A DNA stretch of 64,000 nucleotides. Source: Cephalotus follicularis (taxonomy: Eukaryota; Streptophyta; Magnoliopsida; Oxalidales; Cephalotaceae). The first letter of the stretch is position 1, and every line of letters begins with the position of its first letter. Location: positions 106,409-170,408 of the forward strand of contig BDDD01000543.1 in NCBI GenBank assembly GCA_001972305.1. Direction: 5' to 3'. The notes beneath the pieces are model-generated. The model had not been told where the DNA came from. It was given only the letters and a program-made list of their open reading frames with translations, and made no database searches. Position numbers and translations under genes: made by a program. Below are positions 25,801 through 37,959 of this stretch, one piece after another.

Positions 25801-27405
25801 GCCAAGAAACCCTCAGCGCCCTTAGCCACCAACTTCCGAGCCTTCAAAGCAGAAATAACTTTAACTTCTTTTCTCGACTATGAACCCTGACAAATAAAAT
25901 AAGGTCTATCCATATCCCCAAACAGAATCCTCCAAGCGTGACAGTCAATCGTAGCTCGATGGTGAACCAACCAATTCATACCCAGAATCATATCAAAGTC
26001 ATACATATCAATAGGAAGAAGATCCGCATCATGAATTCGATCATCAAAAACAAGAGGGCAAGCATAAAAACACTCAGATATCACAACAGATGTCCCTGTA
26101 AGGGTCAAAAGAACCAAAGTTGGATCAAGATTCTGTGAAGGCATTCCAAGATGCCGAACAAGGGACCTTGTTACAACCGAGTGGGTCGATCCAGTGTCAT
26201 ATAAAACATAAGCCCTACGTTTACCAATAGAAATAAAGCCCGAAACAGTACCTGGTGCATTAGCAGCCTACTGTGTCATGATAGCAAAAACATGACCTCC
26301 CACATTGCGCTGTCTAGGATCTGTATTGTTCCCCTTCCTATCCTTCGCACGAGGATCAGGACAATCCTTCACAAAATGCCCATTCTGACCACATACAAAA
26401 CAGGCCTTGATGGCCTTATAGCACACTCCCACTGGATGCTGTCTACCACAAGTATCACACTTGGAAATCTGAACATCCCAGCTTCCTGTGTCTGCTTCTA
26501 ATCATTACCAGGCTGTCGCGGTCCCCGATTATCATTCCTCCTTCCTCGTTTTCCATTTCTGTTCTTGCCATGCTGTCTAGAACCTTGCCCCTGAGAATCT
26601 CCCCTATTTCTCTTCTTATCATTTTCCTACCGAGCTGCCTAGAAGTCTAGCCTCTCTAGTTCTATATTCTTTGCTGTATTTGCGACTTCAGAAACATCAG
26701 CAAACCTGGTATTAATCAGCTTACCCTAAGCTAGTAGTGTAGCTTCCACTTGAATTTCTCAGCCTGCACCAGTGTTGTCCCCGCCGCAGACCCAGCAAAA
26801 CCAGCAAGCCTAGTGAAACGGGTCAGAAACTCCGTGACCGATTCTCCATCTTTCTGTCTTGTGTTTATGAACTCCCTGGCATACGCCTCCTTATCTACAG
26901 CGGGAAAATACTGCTAATAGACGACTTCACAGAACTTTGACCAAGTCAAAGCATCAATGTAGTTACCACCCTTAGCAAAACCCAGAGTCTTCCACCACTT
27001 CTGAGCATCACCCTCAAGCTTGTAAGCAGCCAACCTAACCTTCTGCTCGTCACCCCAACCAAGCACATCGAAGATCTTGTCCATATGCGCAATCCAATGC
27101 TTAGCTTCCACAGGAGTCACGGCTGAGCTAAAAGAATGCTGCCTCTGTTTCTGGAACCGCTCAAGCCAGATATAAACAGGTGTGTCAGTCCTGTCCCCAA
27201 TTTCCCTTCCCAACAGAACATCAGCTGGAGCATTCTCCTCAACAACTGGCTCCCTACGGTCCTGCCCCAAACTCTGCTGATCCATCAGATGACGTACCTC
27301 CTGAGCTACTGCCTGACATACCAACTCTTCCATATAAGGCTCATTTCTGACCTCTTGAGCCTCAGCTGGTGCAGTCCTCTGAGAAGCGTTCCTTGTTCGT
27401 ACCAT
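22863..27405 (-). pseudogene. Gypsy B gag-pol
   Basis: Gag starts at 27405 (MVRTRNASQRTA) and holds WIAHMDKIFDVLG and AQKWWKTLG in the capsid-like part. A zinc knuckle (CFVCGQNGHFVKDC) lies near 26400-26360. Protease has YDTGSTHSVV near 26200. RT lies about 25730-24930 with the catalytic Asp pair in [11 protein letters not shown]. RNase H has YSDASKKGLGCVLMQ and [12 protein letters not shown]. Integrase has CLICQQVKIEHQ and SMDFVLGLPRT. A chromodomain-like tail (VDRQEQVTHNKT, ATWELEEHIRERYPHLFA) ends at 22863. Many stops and frameshifts are present. The gag differs clearly from that of C and D, so B belongs to a separate chromovirus family, although its LTR carries the same palindrome. Confidence 0.92.
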
Positions 27406-27560
27406 CTACGAAAAGAAACTCAAAACTAGAGACATCACAAAGAAACATAAATCGAAACAAAAAACATAACAAACTGATAATAACAGAAAAGCCTAACCCA
27501 GAGTCTACACAATCTCACAGGTCAAACCTAGTTAGGTCTTCTAAGGAAACAATCCTATTT

Positions 27561-27571
27561 CTCTGACACCA
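27561..27571 (-). other. Primer binding site of element B
   Basis: The minus strand reads TGGTGTCAGAG, five bases from the 5' LTR. It matches the initiator-Met site with one change (A to G at base 4). Confidence 0.7.
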
Positions 27572-27576
27572 AAATC

Positions 27577-30481
27577 TGTAATACCCCCGGACGGCGAGAG
27601 TCATCACAGGTCATAATACATATCCTAACATAACATAGCATAACTTAACTGAACATAAGCATAACTTTATTAGCTAAAAACGTGGCGGTCAGAACATAAC
27701 ATATTCTGTAAACTGATCAAAACTTAAAACTTATCATATTCGGAAAACTTAACATATTTCAAAAGTCAATTATTAGAAACGTAAACTATAAGTAACTTAT
27801 TGTTCATGACCAACTCTAACAGAAAACATAATAGGATCACACTTTTACGGATCCTTGACATAAAGGTGGTCATCTCTCATTCACACTTTCCCCCGCTGCT
27901 CCTGATAACCTACCGCACAGAAAATAAAAAAAATGTGGTTGAGCAAAGCTCAGTATGGATAAAGAATATAAAACAGTAACAATAATTTTAAAGCAGTAAG
28001 ATTTCAATAAAACTCGTAACAAAAATCTTAAGCAGTAAATCATTTAAACGTTCATTTCTGAACTTCATAAACCCAATTTCATAACTTTCGAAACATGTAC
28101 GGAACATTTCAAAAACATAATTTCATAATTCATACTGAGCCACATAACTATCACATATCAGAAACATATATGGCAAGGGAGGCGCTAATTCCACATGCCC
28201 ATTAGAATTGAAGTCTACAGCACTACACATGTCAATTCTCATAACATATCATATCATATTATATCAGACATTGCATATCTTATCTCATATGCCATATACT
28301 AGAATCGATTCATACGCCTCTATCATACATAGCGGATCCATAAATCCACCTCATGAGATTTATTCATAACATAGAGAGATGCCGTAGACTAATCACACCG
28401 CTATGGAAGTGTCATGTCCCCGTGCCTAGCCTACGACATGCCTATGGTACGCCCTATAGGTGGGTACAAATACTAAATATTTTATCACTTCCAAAACATT
28501 GATTTATCAAAATCAATTTAAAAACACATAAAATATGCTTTTTCAAAACATATTCAAAAATCTTTATCAAACGATATCATTTACATAACATACATTTCAT
28601 AATCGGAGTATCAACTCATTTATTTACCACCATGAACGAGAGGATCATAACATATAACATATCGTATCATAATATAATATTAAAGTCAGGAACATTAAAT
28701 TCGTAAAATTTGAAAACCGACTTTATTTTCCAGGACATATCAAATTCAAAAACGTAACCGAGTTCAAAAAACCGAAGGAACAAATCATAACAGTAAAACT
28801 GATTTTCATTCGATCAAACCAGATCGCCAAAGAGCGATAGAAATCCGTACCTTATGCGTTCACAAAAGTACTTACGAAAAGATTGTTAATTCAAACTCCC
28901 TTTTTAAGCACAATAATCTAAAAGACACAAAACTATTCATATAAGGGTCTGAGAATCATTAAAGACATAAAACAGATTCATTAAAAAGTTTAGCACAAAC
29001 CCAGATTGATTCAAAGAACAAATGGATAAAAACAGTTGAAAACAGGAAATTTTCTGGGCAAAACAGCCGACTGTTATAGAGCTCCAACCGACTGTGGAAG
29101 CTTGGCTGTCGACTAATCAACAGGACCAGTCGACTACTCAAAATAGACTGCAGGCAATTGACTGTGACAGACGTCCGCTGACTGTGCAAAGCAAGGCAGT
29201 TGACTGATTCAAACAAACACCCGACTACACAAGGCTATACAGCCGACTGTCAATAAGAACAGTCGACTGTTCTGGATGACAGAACAGTAGAAACTTAGCA
29301 TTTTCAATGCAGAAACATGTATAATCATTGTATAACTCGATACCAGAGACCTATGAACATATACACAAGACTTTATATGATGTTTAGACAGTGTAAAAAC
29401 ACAGAATTGACATGAAAAAGTATATAAACAGTGATTAACTTCAAGAGACAAGAGAGACCTCTAATCATATGCATACATATTAGTCCAATTTTTCTATCCA
29501 TTACCATTTACAGATATTAAAACTAGATTACAACATGTCTATGATGTCTAAAACATGATGACAGTTTGATAAACCATGACAGAATACAATTATAGGAATC
29601 AAAGCCAATAGGACATTAACAACCTATATGCATATGAATCCAAAAAACAAAGTGGAACAAACCATCACAGAAAGGATTACTAACCTGTAATGGTTTAATA
29701 GACACTTAAATAGCAGGAAGAAACAACGCAAAACAATGTCAATCGACTATGAATAGAAACAGAAGAGGAGAGAAAACAAAACAATTATGCAGCCTCAAAT
29801 CGTTCAAGAGGAAAACACAATTCAACAGAACAAACAAAGGACTGAGATTAGCTAATACAAACCTGACTTTTAATGAACAAAATAACACAAGAACACAGCA
29901 ATCCTATCTTGTAATTTATGCAGTCAGCAGGCAAAAGGAAACGGATGGCATAACACAAGGTCAATGGCACTCTTAAAACGGGAAAGAAAAGAGAGAATTG
30001 TGGGAGAGATAAGGAAATATGGAGACATAATCAGATTAGGTAAGGAATGAGGGAGGATTTTCAGGAGATTGATAAGGAAAGGAGATAGAAATCATGTGAG
30101 GAGATTGGGAGAAGGAGAGAGTTACGGAAGACGGAGGGAAATAGAAAGAAAAAAGAAAAGAAAGAAAAGAAAGAAAAGAAGAAAAGTAAAACAAAAGGAA
30201 TTAGAATAATAAAAGGAATAAAGTAGTTTTAATAGGGTTTTAAATTAGTAAATAAAATTTGTAAGAAGGGATTTATATAAAAAGAAAAGGAGACATAAGC
30301 GTAAACATAAACCCATCCAAGAAGCATTCACAAACCCATATATCCAAAGTTCAGGCTGGTATCAGTCTGCCCAAAACACATAGGCCGTGCAAACGGACTT
30401 TATAACAAAACGATTTAAAAAGCCCAAACACAAACATATAAAAGTCTGTAAAACACATATACGAACAAGCAGAGTATTACA
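27577..30481 (-). repeat. 5' LTR of gypsy B
   Basis: In plus-strand reading it runs from TGTAATACCCCC to GAGTATTACA, with clean TG...CA ends and inverted TGTAATAC/GTATTACA termini. This copy is uninterrupted and preserves the empty insertion site of C. It contains a palindrome array (29060-29275) and a purine tract (about 30115-30190). No gene is seen. Confidence 0.92.
29060..29275. repeat. CAGTCGACTG palindrome array, right LTR of B
   Basis: About ten copies lie in the same order as in 21400-21605, with independent point changes such as CAATTGACTG, CAGTTGACTG and CCGCTGACTG. Several changes are C-to-T or G-to-A inside the motif, as expected for a methylated site decaying. Confidence 0.88.
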
Positions 30482-31270
30482 AATGTTCTGTACAAAATAG
30501 CATGGATCAAGTTTTAATACATGGCCATTATGAACAGACAACTAAAAAATGCCAACAAAAGAAGTGTGGATCCTTGACCTATCACCTAGGCGCAAATCCA
30601 AAGCATCTTTATCTCCAAGCTGTTTAGCCCTTCTTAGCCCCTGCAAAGAGTTAGAAATATTAGTTCCACAACCTGAGTCAACTACCCAAATTGAACTAAC
30701 ATTATGAGCTAAACAAGATTCAATCATATAGCTACTGACCCCGAGGCACCTACTGATGTGGATTTTCTAAACTCACTGCACTGTGACTTCCAATGGCCTT
30801 GCTTTCCACAGTAAAAGCAAGCCTTCTCATCAGAAAGATCCATGATGCTTTGTGGGATATCATGCCCTCCCACTAGAAGTGGTTTCTTCCCCTTCTTCCC
30901 TTTCTTTTTCATGGGCGCCTTGCCCTTGGACTTGGGCCTTTTGGGTCCACCCTTCCCATGGGCTGTCCTAAACAAAGAAGATGGAAGTAACATCACATCA
31001 GACTTGGACTTCCCATGCTCCATGTCTGCTTCATCCATACAAATCATTTCCACAAGTTCAAGTAGAGAGCACTCTACCTTGCTCATATGGAAATTTGTGA
31101 TGAATTGGGAGAATGTCTAAGGGAGGGACGCAAGCATAAGGTCGATGGAGTAACCATCGTCCATGATTAGATCTAACTAAGCCAGCTGCTCAATGAGATC
31201 GATCATCTTCAGCCCATGATCATGGACTGATGCCCCCTCAGGCATTTTTAACCAAAAGAGCTGACGAGAT
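30482..31270 (-). pseudogene. Copia A: C-terminal gag and protease
   Basis: From 31265 leftward the gag continues as LFWLKMPEGASVHDHGLKMID, with in-frame stops near 31175 and 31120. It then runs openly as MSKVECSLLELVEM to a lysine-rich stretch and a CX2CX4HX4C knuckle (CFYCGKQGHWKSQC) near 30815-30775. The copia protease follows with VDSGCGTNIS near 30680; the active DSG is present. Gypsy B cuts the gene at 30481 and it resumes at 9988. The 5-bp flank AATGT at 30482-30486 is the B target duplication. Confidence 0.9.
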
Positions 31271-33110
31271 TGTTAGATAGGGGTGTCCCTATATGCCAAG
31301 AGGTGGCTGCAGACATATGTTATTAACATATGATAAACTCTTGAATCAATAAATTCTTAGTTCCATTCATGTTCTATAGTACATATTCATGAATGATTAG
31401 AATTTTGCTATATATATGATCCCAAACCGTTGATCCGAATCAGCTAATCACCATGTTAACTGAATACATATATTACGCCCTGTCGTTCGAGGGGTTGGAT
31501 CTCGTGCCTGGGAGGTTATGAGAATGAGATGCTTACTCCCTTTTGACAAACGTTCCAAGTCATAGGTTTACTTTCTTAGGGCAATTGATGAACCGTAAAG
31601 ACTTTCTGTATTATGCTTGCCCTCTTGTGTGTGGCAGATGGATGATCTCATTGCCATTTGGGTTTACCCTAAATCCGATGCGGGTGCATGCTTAGAGCAT
31701 GTCACGGAACCGACCCACCATAGGAACCCTATTTCGAAAGTCAACACCTTTGTCGATAGGAGTCCTATTTGTTTCGGTAGTGTATAGTCACGGAACCAAT
31801 CGGGCTTTCGGGTCCCGCCTGATTTTGGAACAGGTTGATATGTCAGGTGACATGTCATTTAGTGAAAGGATAGCATCAAAGGATGATGTTACTTTGCTAG
31901 TGAGCATATTATTTGTTGAACATATCATTTCATAGAAATGAGTTCAAGCATCACCACAATGAAATGTTTCGTGCAAAGGGTTGTTTGTTTCCACTAGCAG
32001 TGCATTTGGGAATTTGTTTTGGGAGAGAGCTTAAGGGTTTTATAGCATATTGGGATAGTGATTCACCATCCCAATTGGGCCAAACTTATGCCTTAAAATG
32101 TCATCGTTCATGGTTGGTCCAATATATTTACATAATGACCCAAATGTAAATAAACTAGCCTACTGATGTTGACTAGTTCAACTTTGTGTCTAACACACTT
32201 GTTAGCAACGTCTTTGGCCATAAATTACCTTGCAAAGGGCCAGGCAAAAAGGGTGTTGTAAGAGAGAAAACGTGATGAATTATTTTCTTGGAGGATAAGT
32301 AAAAATGAGACTTGACTTGGTCAAGTCTTATAAAGATATTTAACATATATCTTACTAAAAACACACCTCACATTCTCTCTTGTTTTAGAACCTGTGGGAT
32401 GAGCTCTCTCTTTCTCTCTTCTCTTCATATTTTACTTACCATTTCCATGCCTTCCATTGGAGGACATGGCTTGAGCTTCAAGCTCCAGAAGAGAGAAGAA
32501 CAAAAGAACTTCTTTTCACCCTCCAAAGTCACTTTAGGTTGAGGTTGTTTGTGCTTTGCATCCAACCTTTATCTTGAGTGATATTAGTTTAGGAAAAACA
32601 CTTTGTAGCCTTCATGACTTCATACAAGATTCTTCCATGGAGTAGAGAAAGCTCTTTTGTGAAGACAAAAATCTTGGATCAAAGGTAAAGGGAGCACATC
32701 AAGGAAGGAGTTGAAGTTTAGGTAATGAAATCTCAACATTCTCCTTCATGTTTTATGTTTGTGGTGATGAGACCTTCGAGTTTTGGTCTAGGGTTTTGAT
32801 GTTAGGGTTTCAGTTTTTTAGGGGTTATTGTGCTAGGGTTTTGTGTGCAACCGTAGTCTATATAGTTGTGTGTATATGCAAGGGTTGTGAATTCCCTTAC
32901 TCCATATCCGAACCCTACATTGCTTGGATTGTTAAATTGGTTCATTTGAAAGCTACATTATAGATCCTAGGACCAATGGTGACAATTATGGGCATAGGGT
33001 ATTCCAAACTCTCATTGATTCGAGACTTAGAAAATGAAAATTTTAAAATGTCACCCTAAATCCGAAATTGTTCCAATGGATCTTTCCGAATAGAGTCAAC
33101 CTTTCCTATA
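31271..33110 (+). mobile_element. Solo copia LTR (H) inside the gag of A
   Basis: The unit starts TGTTAGATAGGGGTGTCC, the same start as the LTR of A (reverse complement at 48287) and of F (60379), and resembles them along its length. No primer site or coding region follows, so it is a solo LTR left by recombination. Taking the end as CCTATA at 33110 gives flanks GAGAT and GGGAC (three of five bases agree), and removal of unit plus one flank restores the gag frame as NLSRQLFW. The terminal TA instead of CA and the weak flanks make the right end uncertain by a few bases. Confidence 0.78.
32787..32842 (+). repeat. Telo-box-like TAGGGTTT cluster in solo LTR H
   Basis: Three TAGGGTTT copies occur at about 32789, 32803 and 32834, in element-sense orientation. 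A comparable cluster lies in the LTR of A at 46083-46170, also with TAGGGTTT in the sense strand. Confidence 0.7.
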
Positions 33111-33483
33111 GGGACAAGTTGAACCATTGGGTTCTAGATCTTGCACCATACAACTCTTGAAGCCTCAGAAGTATGGCGCCAAGGATCTCAAGCTTCTCAT
33201 GCTGGCATTGCATTTCCGGGACCATACCCGCAATCGCTAAGCATCGAGCCTGCTCATCCTTGTCTATCCATTTGACCACCTTAGCATTGTGCTCTTCGGT
33301 TGGGTTAACTCCCGATACCAGGGTTGTATCAGTCATGACATGAGCTAGGTTCATGCTCGTGAGTACAAGGTGCAGATTGCGCTGAAAATCCAGAAAGTTT
33401 GGACCCTCTAGCTTATTTGTTTCTAGTATTTTGGTGATGGCGGTGCTAACAGAAATTTTCAATAGCATATATTGTACTAGCAA
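33111..33483 (-). pseudogene. Copia A: N-terminal gag
   Basis: The frame encodes the copia UBN2-type gag start. It contains LLKISVSTAITKILETNKL, then GPNFLDFQRNLHLVLTSM and KWIDKDEQARCLAIAGMVPE, and ends with QELYGARSRTQWFNLS where solo LTR H interrupts. Gag forms the virus-like particle. The start is either the Met near 33468 (before LLKIS) or one slightly upstream at 33483. The stretch is open over about 124 codons and is the best-kept part of this gag. Confidence 0.87.
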
Positions 33484-34549
33484 CCTATAAGAGGAAACAA
33501 AAGAAAGAGAAAATTAGGAAACAGTTCTATTACATATTATTACCATAATTGTTTATCTTTAGTAACTATGGCTACTCCCACTATTCTAATCGTATCCCAC
33601 ACCTCCACGTGAAATTCGGGAAGCCCCGCTTCCTAGTACGGATCGAAATTTATCCAGCATAGTATAGCCTCACCTGTCAGTGACAAGCCATAGAACCAGA
33701 ATAGGCAGACATACATTTTTATTTTCATTAGGGCCCCACCCTTGAAATGCAAGATCCGATACAAGTTCGGCCTGCCAGCCCATGTAATCTACAATTGTTG
33801 CCATGCCAATAATATGGTCCCTGTATAAGTCAACCCCATAATCCTCAAAGAAATAGACATGTTTTAGCACTCACAGGTATCCATGTCCGAATGCCAAAAC
33901 ATTGTCATTTACTTCCAGTGCAACGCACACTGAGATTGAACAGTAATGGCCATACGGAGGACCTCTATCGTCACAGTGCCATCCCCAATATGTCCACACC
34001 CTTCAACGAAGGTCATGAAAGGCCAACAATAGGACACCTTAGTGCCCCACTGCTTATTGACTTATTATTTTGTGAATTGGAAGTATTTGGCCTCATAAAT
34101 TTTTAAATTACCAAAGCCGTTTAATTAAATCCCATTTTATCTTCAAATCCCATTTGAGACGACTTATCATGCTTCGACGTGTTTGGGTTGTTTTAAAAAA
34201 CGAAAAACATCAATCTTATGCATCCTCAAAATTGGCCTGACTTGGGACTCTAATTATTAAGTGATCACGTGAGCCAAACGTGATCACTCGGCTCTCTAGG
34301 AGATAATATTTAACAACTACTTTATTACAGGATACATCCCATGCATACATGGTCTTCACTTGGTCTCGTAATCTTCTTGATCGTCTCTTCAATCTTCATT
34401 TGTACCCCCATTAAAAAAATACATCACTAGAGCATTAAAAAAATAAGAATAGAAAAATAAGGGAGAAGAGATTTTCTACTATAAGAAATAATGAAGAAGA
34501 AAAATAAATAGCACACGTAGGCAACCTTATTACAAACCAGATGATTACC
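33484..34549 (-). other. Untranslated leader of copia A, proximal part
   Basis: This stretch lies between the gag start and the insertion point of gypsy D; the leader continues at 45569. It has no gag-pol similarity. Its section at about 33690-34100 matches the leader of element E (about 53150-53560, opposite strand) at roughly three quarters of bases by eye, with few gaps. That is notable because the coding part of E is much more decayed. A possible antisense frame is listed separately. TTACC at 34545-34549 is the D target duplication. Confidence 0.75.
33891..34106 (+). other. Possible antisense small frame in leader of A
   Basis: A 71-codon frame on the strand opposite to A begins MPKHCHLLPV and contains SAIPNMSTPFNE and DLLF. 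The leader of copia E has an equivalent antisense frame at 53150-53383. By hand alignment 46 of 71 residues agree without a gap. Nucleotide differences fall 11, 15 and 20 at codon positions 1, 2 and 3, only a weak excess at position 3. The rest of the leader is also conserved, so this may be non-coding conservation. I do not recognise the peptide. Confidence 0.3.
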
Positions 34550-34699
34550 TATCACACCCGGGATTTCCATTGAATGTAATATTGTATTTCCCGATGTAAT
34601 CTATGCTTTGAATTAAAGAGAATTATGGATTTTCCCACTTTGTAATGCTACAGCTTGCATAAAAAGATAGAGGAAATTTTGGGAAATGTGGAAACAGGG

Positions 34700-34835
34700 A
34701 GGGTAGTCGACTTTCAGAGAGAGATAGTCGACTGGACCACCTTAAGTGGAACCAGCTGACTGTTGGGAAAAACAGCCGGCTGAAAATTGTCGGCAGAGAT
34801 AGTCGACTGCAAAGATGAGACAGTGGACTGCCATG
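34700..34835. repeat. CAGTCGACTG palindrome array 1, 5' LTR of D
   Basis: About six motif copies occur (TAGTCGACTT, TAGTCGACTGG, CAGCTGACTG, CAGCCGGCTG, TAGTCGACTG and CAGTGGACTG). The matching region in the 3' LTR (43487-43595) lacks one unit. Confidence 0.85.
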
Positions 34836-35369
34836 CGGTCAGACAACATAATGTGCTGCCAGACCTGGATGGACAGAGGGAGAGTGATTTTGGGGACTAT
34901 GTCGGCAGAGAGAAAGAGAAACACGTTTTCTCCATAAAAAACACGTTTTCTTCTCCTCCATTATTCGGTATTTCACAGAGAAAAGAGAGAAAAGAAACAA
35001 AGAGATTGTGAGGAAGGAGGAGAGGAAAAGGGAGAGAGAGGTTAAACCCAAATGCTCCATACTTGAACCGGGGGCTTGGAGGCTCGAACTAGTGGAAGAG
35101 TCGAGCTGAGTGGAGTTGTTGGACGGATTTGGGAGCTTTGAACTCCTCAGATCCGGGACTTAAAGAGGTGGATTGCAATTCATAAGTTGGAATTCAAAGG
35201 TAGGGGATTTTATAATTGTGGTTTATGTTCAGTTATAATGGATGTCAATAGATGAAATGCATGTAATAGATGGTGATATGAGCATGAAATGTGTTGTTGT
35301 TGATGAATGCTCTGTTGCGTTTGGATTGGGTTGAGAATTACATGCATTTCCTGCTGTTTTTGGTCCACT

Positions 35370-35832
35370 ACCCGTAGGACCAGCTAACTTCCAATTAGGA
35401 TAGCCGACTATTCGAGGCTATCAGTCGACTGTTCAGCGAGAACAGCCGACTACTCGAGGGAAACAGCCGACTGTGTAAAGGAGACATTCGACTGTTCATG
35501 CATTTTAATTGAGGTTACCTCCTGCTGTATATTTAGCCGACTGCCAAGAGAGGGCAGTTGACTGTAGATGGCATAGTCGACTATCAGGGGGTGACAGTCG
35601 ACTGTTCATATGTCGCTTTACCTGGGCTTGCTGAGGTGGCATGATGGGGTAAGTGACGATGAATAAGACGCGTACTGCTCACGGACTAGCCGGCTGCCAA
35701 ATAGGGCAATCGACTGTTGATCGAGGGCAGCTGACTGCCAATAGAGGACAGCCGACTATTGAAGGAGAACAACTGACTGTCAGGGGGAGACAACTGACTG
35801 TCAGGGGGAGACAACCAACTGTTGGTGACTGG
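35370..35832. repeat. CAGTCGACTG palindrome array 2, 5' LTR of D
   Basis: About eighteen copies at mostly 20-30 bp spacing, with gaps, form the longest array of this motif in the window. Forms include CAGTCGACTG (for example near 35424 and 35597), CAGCCGACTA, CAGCTGACTG and CAACTGACTG. Toward the end a unit CAACTGACTGTCAGGGGGAGA is tandemly duplicated. Confidence 0.9.
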
Positions 35833-36550
35833 TTTGCATTCTGAGCATATGTGTGCATTGTGCAATATTGTGAACTAAACTATGAATTGATTTATCACTG
35901 ATTGTGAAATGTTTTATCATTTTTGGAAGTGCATACATAATTATTATAAATCATTACTTTACATGGAAATGTATGTTTTAAGTAAAATATATATTTTTGG
36001 AAGATTGTGAAAATGGCTTTCAAAAGATCGTGAACTGTTCAAAGAGTTGTACATCGTGAAAAAGTGATTGTTTTCAAGTATTTTTGACTTATAAACTACT
36101 TGGAAAAACCGATTGTGTACCGAATTGATTGCTGATTATGATTGTTGTCGTACTAGTTGCGTGGCAAAGATGACAGCGATGGGTAGTGGCAGGGTTGACC
36201 CAGCGGCCAGAAGATGCCTGGGTAGCTTATTGTACCATGACCTGCTTCGTGCTGTCCAGAGTCGGGGCCGATGTCAGGAGTACGGCGTTGGTGCCAGGAG
36301 TTGGCGACGCTCTTTGTATACATCGTGAATTGATTTGTCCTTTGGACATTGTTTAGCATAAAAATGTGTAGTTTTTAATGCATTATTTGTGATACTTTTA
36401 TGCTTGGAATAGACTACTTTGGTTGTGTTTTAATGATTTTCAGGTACAAGTTCTAAATGACCAAAGTGCAAAAATACTACCCAAAAGTGTGCAAAATTGG
36501 AGCTTGAAGTGTAAAGATTGAAGAAGAGCAAAATTCTGCAGAAAACAGAC

Positions 36551-36739
36551 CAAAGAAGTCGACGTCTTTCAAGAAGAAGTCGATGTCTTTTCTGGAAAAA
36601 TGCAACAATCTTCAAGGAGCTATGAAAAAGAAGTCGGCGTCTTTCAAGAAGAAGTCGATGCCTTTCTCTCGCATCTCAGCAAAGTCGCGATTTTTACACA
36701 AAGAAGTCGACTCCTTTCCTAAAGAGGCCGACGCTTTCC
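36551..36739. repeat. GAAGTCGACGTCTTT array in S
   Basis: Six or so copies of a GTCGAC-centred motif occur with A/G-rich left and CTTTC right arms (AAGAAGTCGACGTCTTTC, GAAGTCGATGTCTTT, GAAGTCGGCGTCTTTC and GAGGCCGACGCTTTCC). The last form equals the motif in solo LTR G (GTCGACGCTTT) apart from one base. Confidence 0.85.
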
Positions 36740-37005
36740 TCCGCAGCAGAAATAGAAAGTTTAGATTTTTGCCATATTTTGTAACTAGGATTACTTTTAT
36801 TCCGTTTTTGATCAACTTAGTAGTCTATAAATATGTTATATTCGGCCAGAAACAGTAGATTAGATCAGAGAGAGGGTAGTGACAACCCTAATTCTTCTTT
36901 TCTCCTTAGTTTAGTTTTCATTATGCTTAGTAGCTAGTTTTTCAAGGTTTTGGGTTAGAACAAAGCCTAGATTGTTATTGTTTCAATTCCATCAAATAAA
37001 AATCC

Positions 37006-37959
37006 TTGAATCTTTTGTTTGTTCTTCAATTTTTCTGCCTTCGCACACACTTTGTTTGTCTGATTAAAATCCACACTCAGATTCGCTCGATTCCTGATAC
37101 CATTGATTCGTATTTTAATATCGACTTTGATCGCAATTTCAAGAAGGAATTCGAGATTGAGGAAATTAAACAAAAGGATAGATTGATGTGGCTAGAAAAT
37201 GAGGAAGCATTAGCATGGTTAGAAAGTAAGCTTAATGAGCCAACGTCGGATAGTGAATGGGATCATATATCCCATTACACACATAAACTCGCTACGCCTG
37301 ACCAAACGTAATTTGACGAAGACTTTGAGAAAAGCTTCATGGAATGTTTGAGAGAGTTCGAGGAATTAGAGGTGACGCAAAAAGAGATTCTGAGTTGGTT
37401 GGACGATGGGGATATTGATTCGATTTTGGAAGTTCAATGGGATGATCTGTCCCATTTCACGCACAAGCTTAGCACGCCATCCCACCCTCACACCATCCTC
37501 GAAAATAATTTTTTCTTTCCTAAAGATCAAGTAGGATGGAGGGTGTGCATTCATATGGACCATGTGTGTGATTAGTTGGTTGGCCATGATTATTCATGTT
37601 CTCTTCATTATTTTTACTGGTGGAAATCCTATTGGGATGATTGCTTTATTGTTGAAAATGTTTCTAAATATTATGGTTCTCTTGATGATGATTTTTATTG
37701 GTGGACATCCTTTTGGGATGATGCTTATATTGTTAAATCTATGCTTTCACGTGGTGTTTGTAAGTTTGCTAAGGCAGGTATTGAAGACGCGTTCAAAAAG
37801 AAAAGGCAGCGAGCATTAATATTTTTGGATTTTCGAGCTGCATTGATTGAAGAGGCCATGGACTTTCATGAGCCTCGTTATTTTGAGCCAACTAGTTTAC
37901 GTTTCCCTGCGTTCGACCCGTTACTGCATGATCCGTGCACTTGCGGCTATAAATATTAA
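37006..37959 (+). pseudogene. Unrecognised acidic protein relic inside S
   Basis: One frame of about 318 codons is open except for two stops (TAA near 37309 and TAG near 37573); the three open segments are in the same phase. The first two thirds hold two diverged copies of a unit of about 50 residues ending in a shared pattern: SEWDHISHYTHKLATP and VQWDDLSHFTHKLSTP. The last third is aromatic, with a second internal repeat (YWWKSYWDDCFIVENV and YWWTSFWDDAYIVKSM), and ends CTCGYKY. I see no catalytic motif or signal peptide; the first segment starts with a hydrophobic stretch that may lie upstream of the true start. I do not recognise the family. Confidence 0.55.

Larger units (their letters stand above)
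9989..30481 (-). mobile_element. Gypsy element B with element C nested in its 3' LTR
   Basis: B is a minus-strand Ty3/gypsy element with a right-hand 5' LTR (27577-30481), internal region 22811-27576, and a left-hand 3' LTR split into 9989-10032 and 19953-22810. The two LTRs are about 2.9 kb and align closely once C (10033-19952) and one ATACA copy are removed. Flanking bases are AAGGT (9984-9988) and AATGT (30482-30486), a 5-bp target duplication with one difference. Copia A coding sequence reads continuously across the site when B is removed, which supports the limits. Confidence 0.87.

Noticed and set aside
31271..33110. Host gene or promoter between the two halves of the A gag
   Set aside because: The start TGTTAGATAGGGGTGTCC and the body match the copia LTRs at 48287 and 60379, and gag rejoins in frame without it.
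35370..35832. CRISPR-like spaced repeats
   Set aside because: The 10-bp motif is palindromic and variable, spacing is irregular, and it lies within LTRs of plant retrotransposons with no cas genes.
37006..37959. Intact host gene inside S
   Set aside because: Two in-frame stops and no visible promoter or intron structure; kept as a pseudogene of unknown origin.
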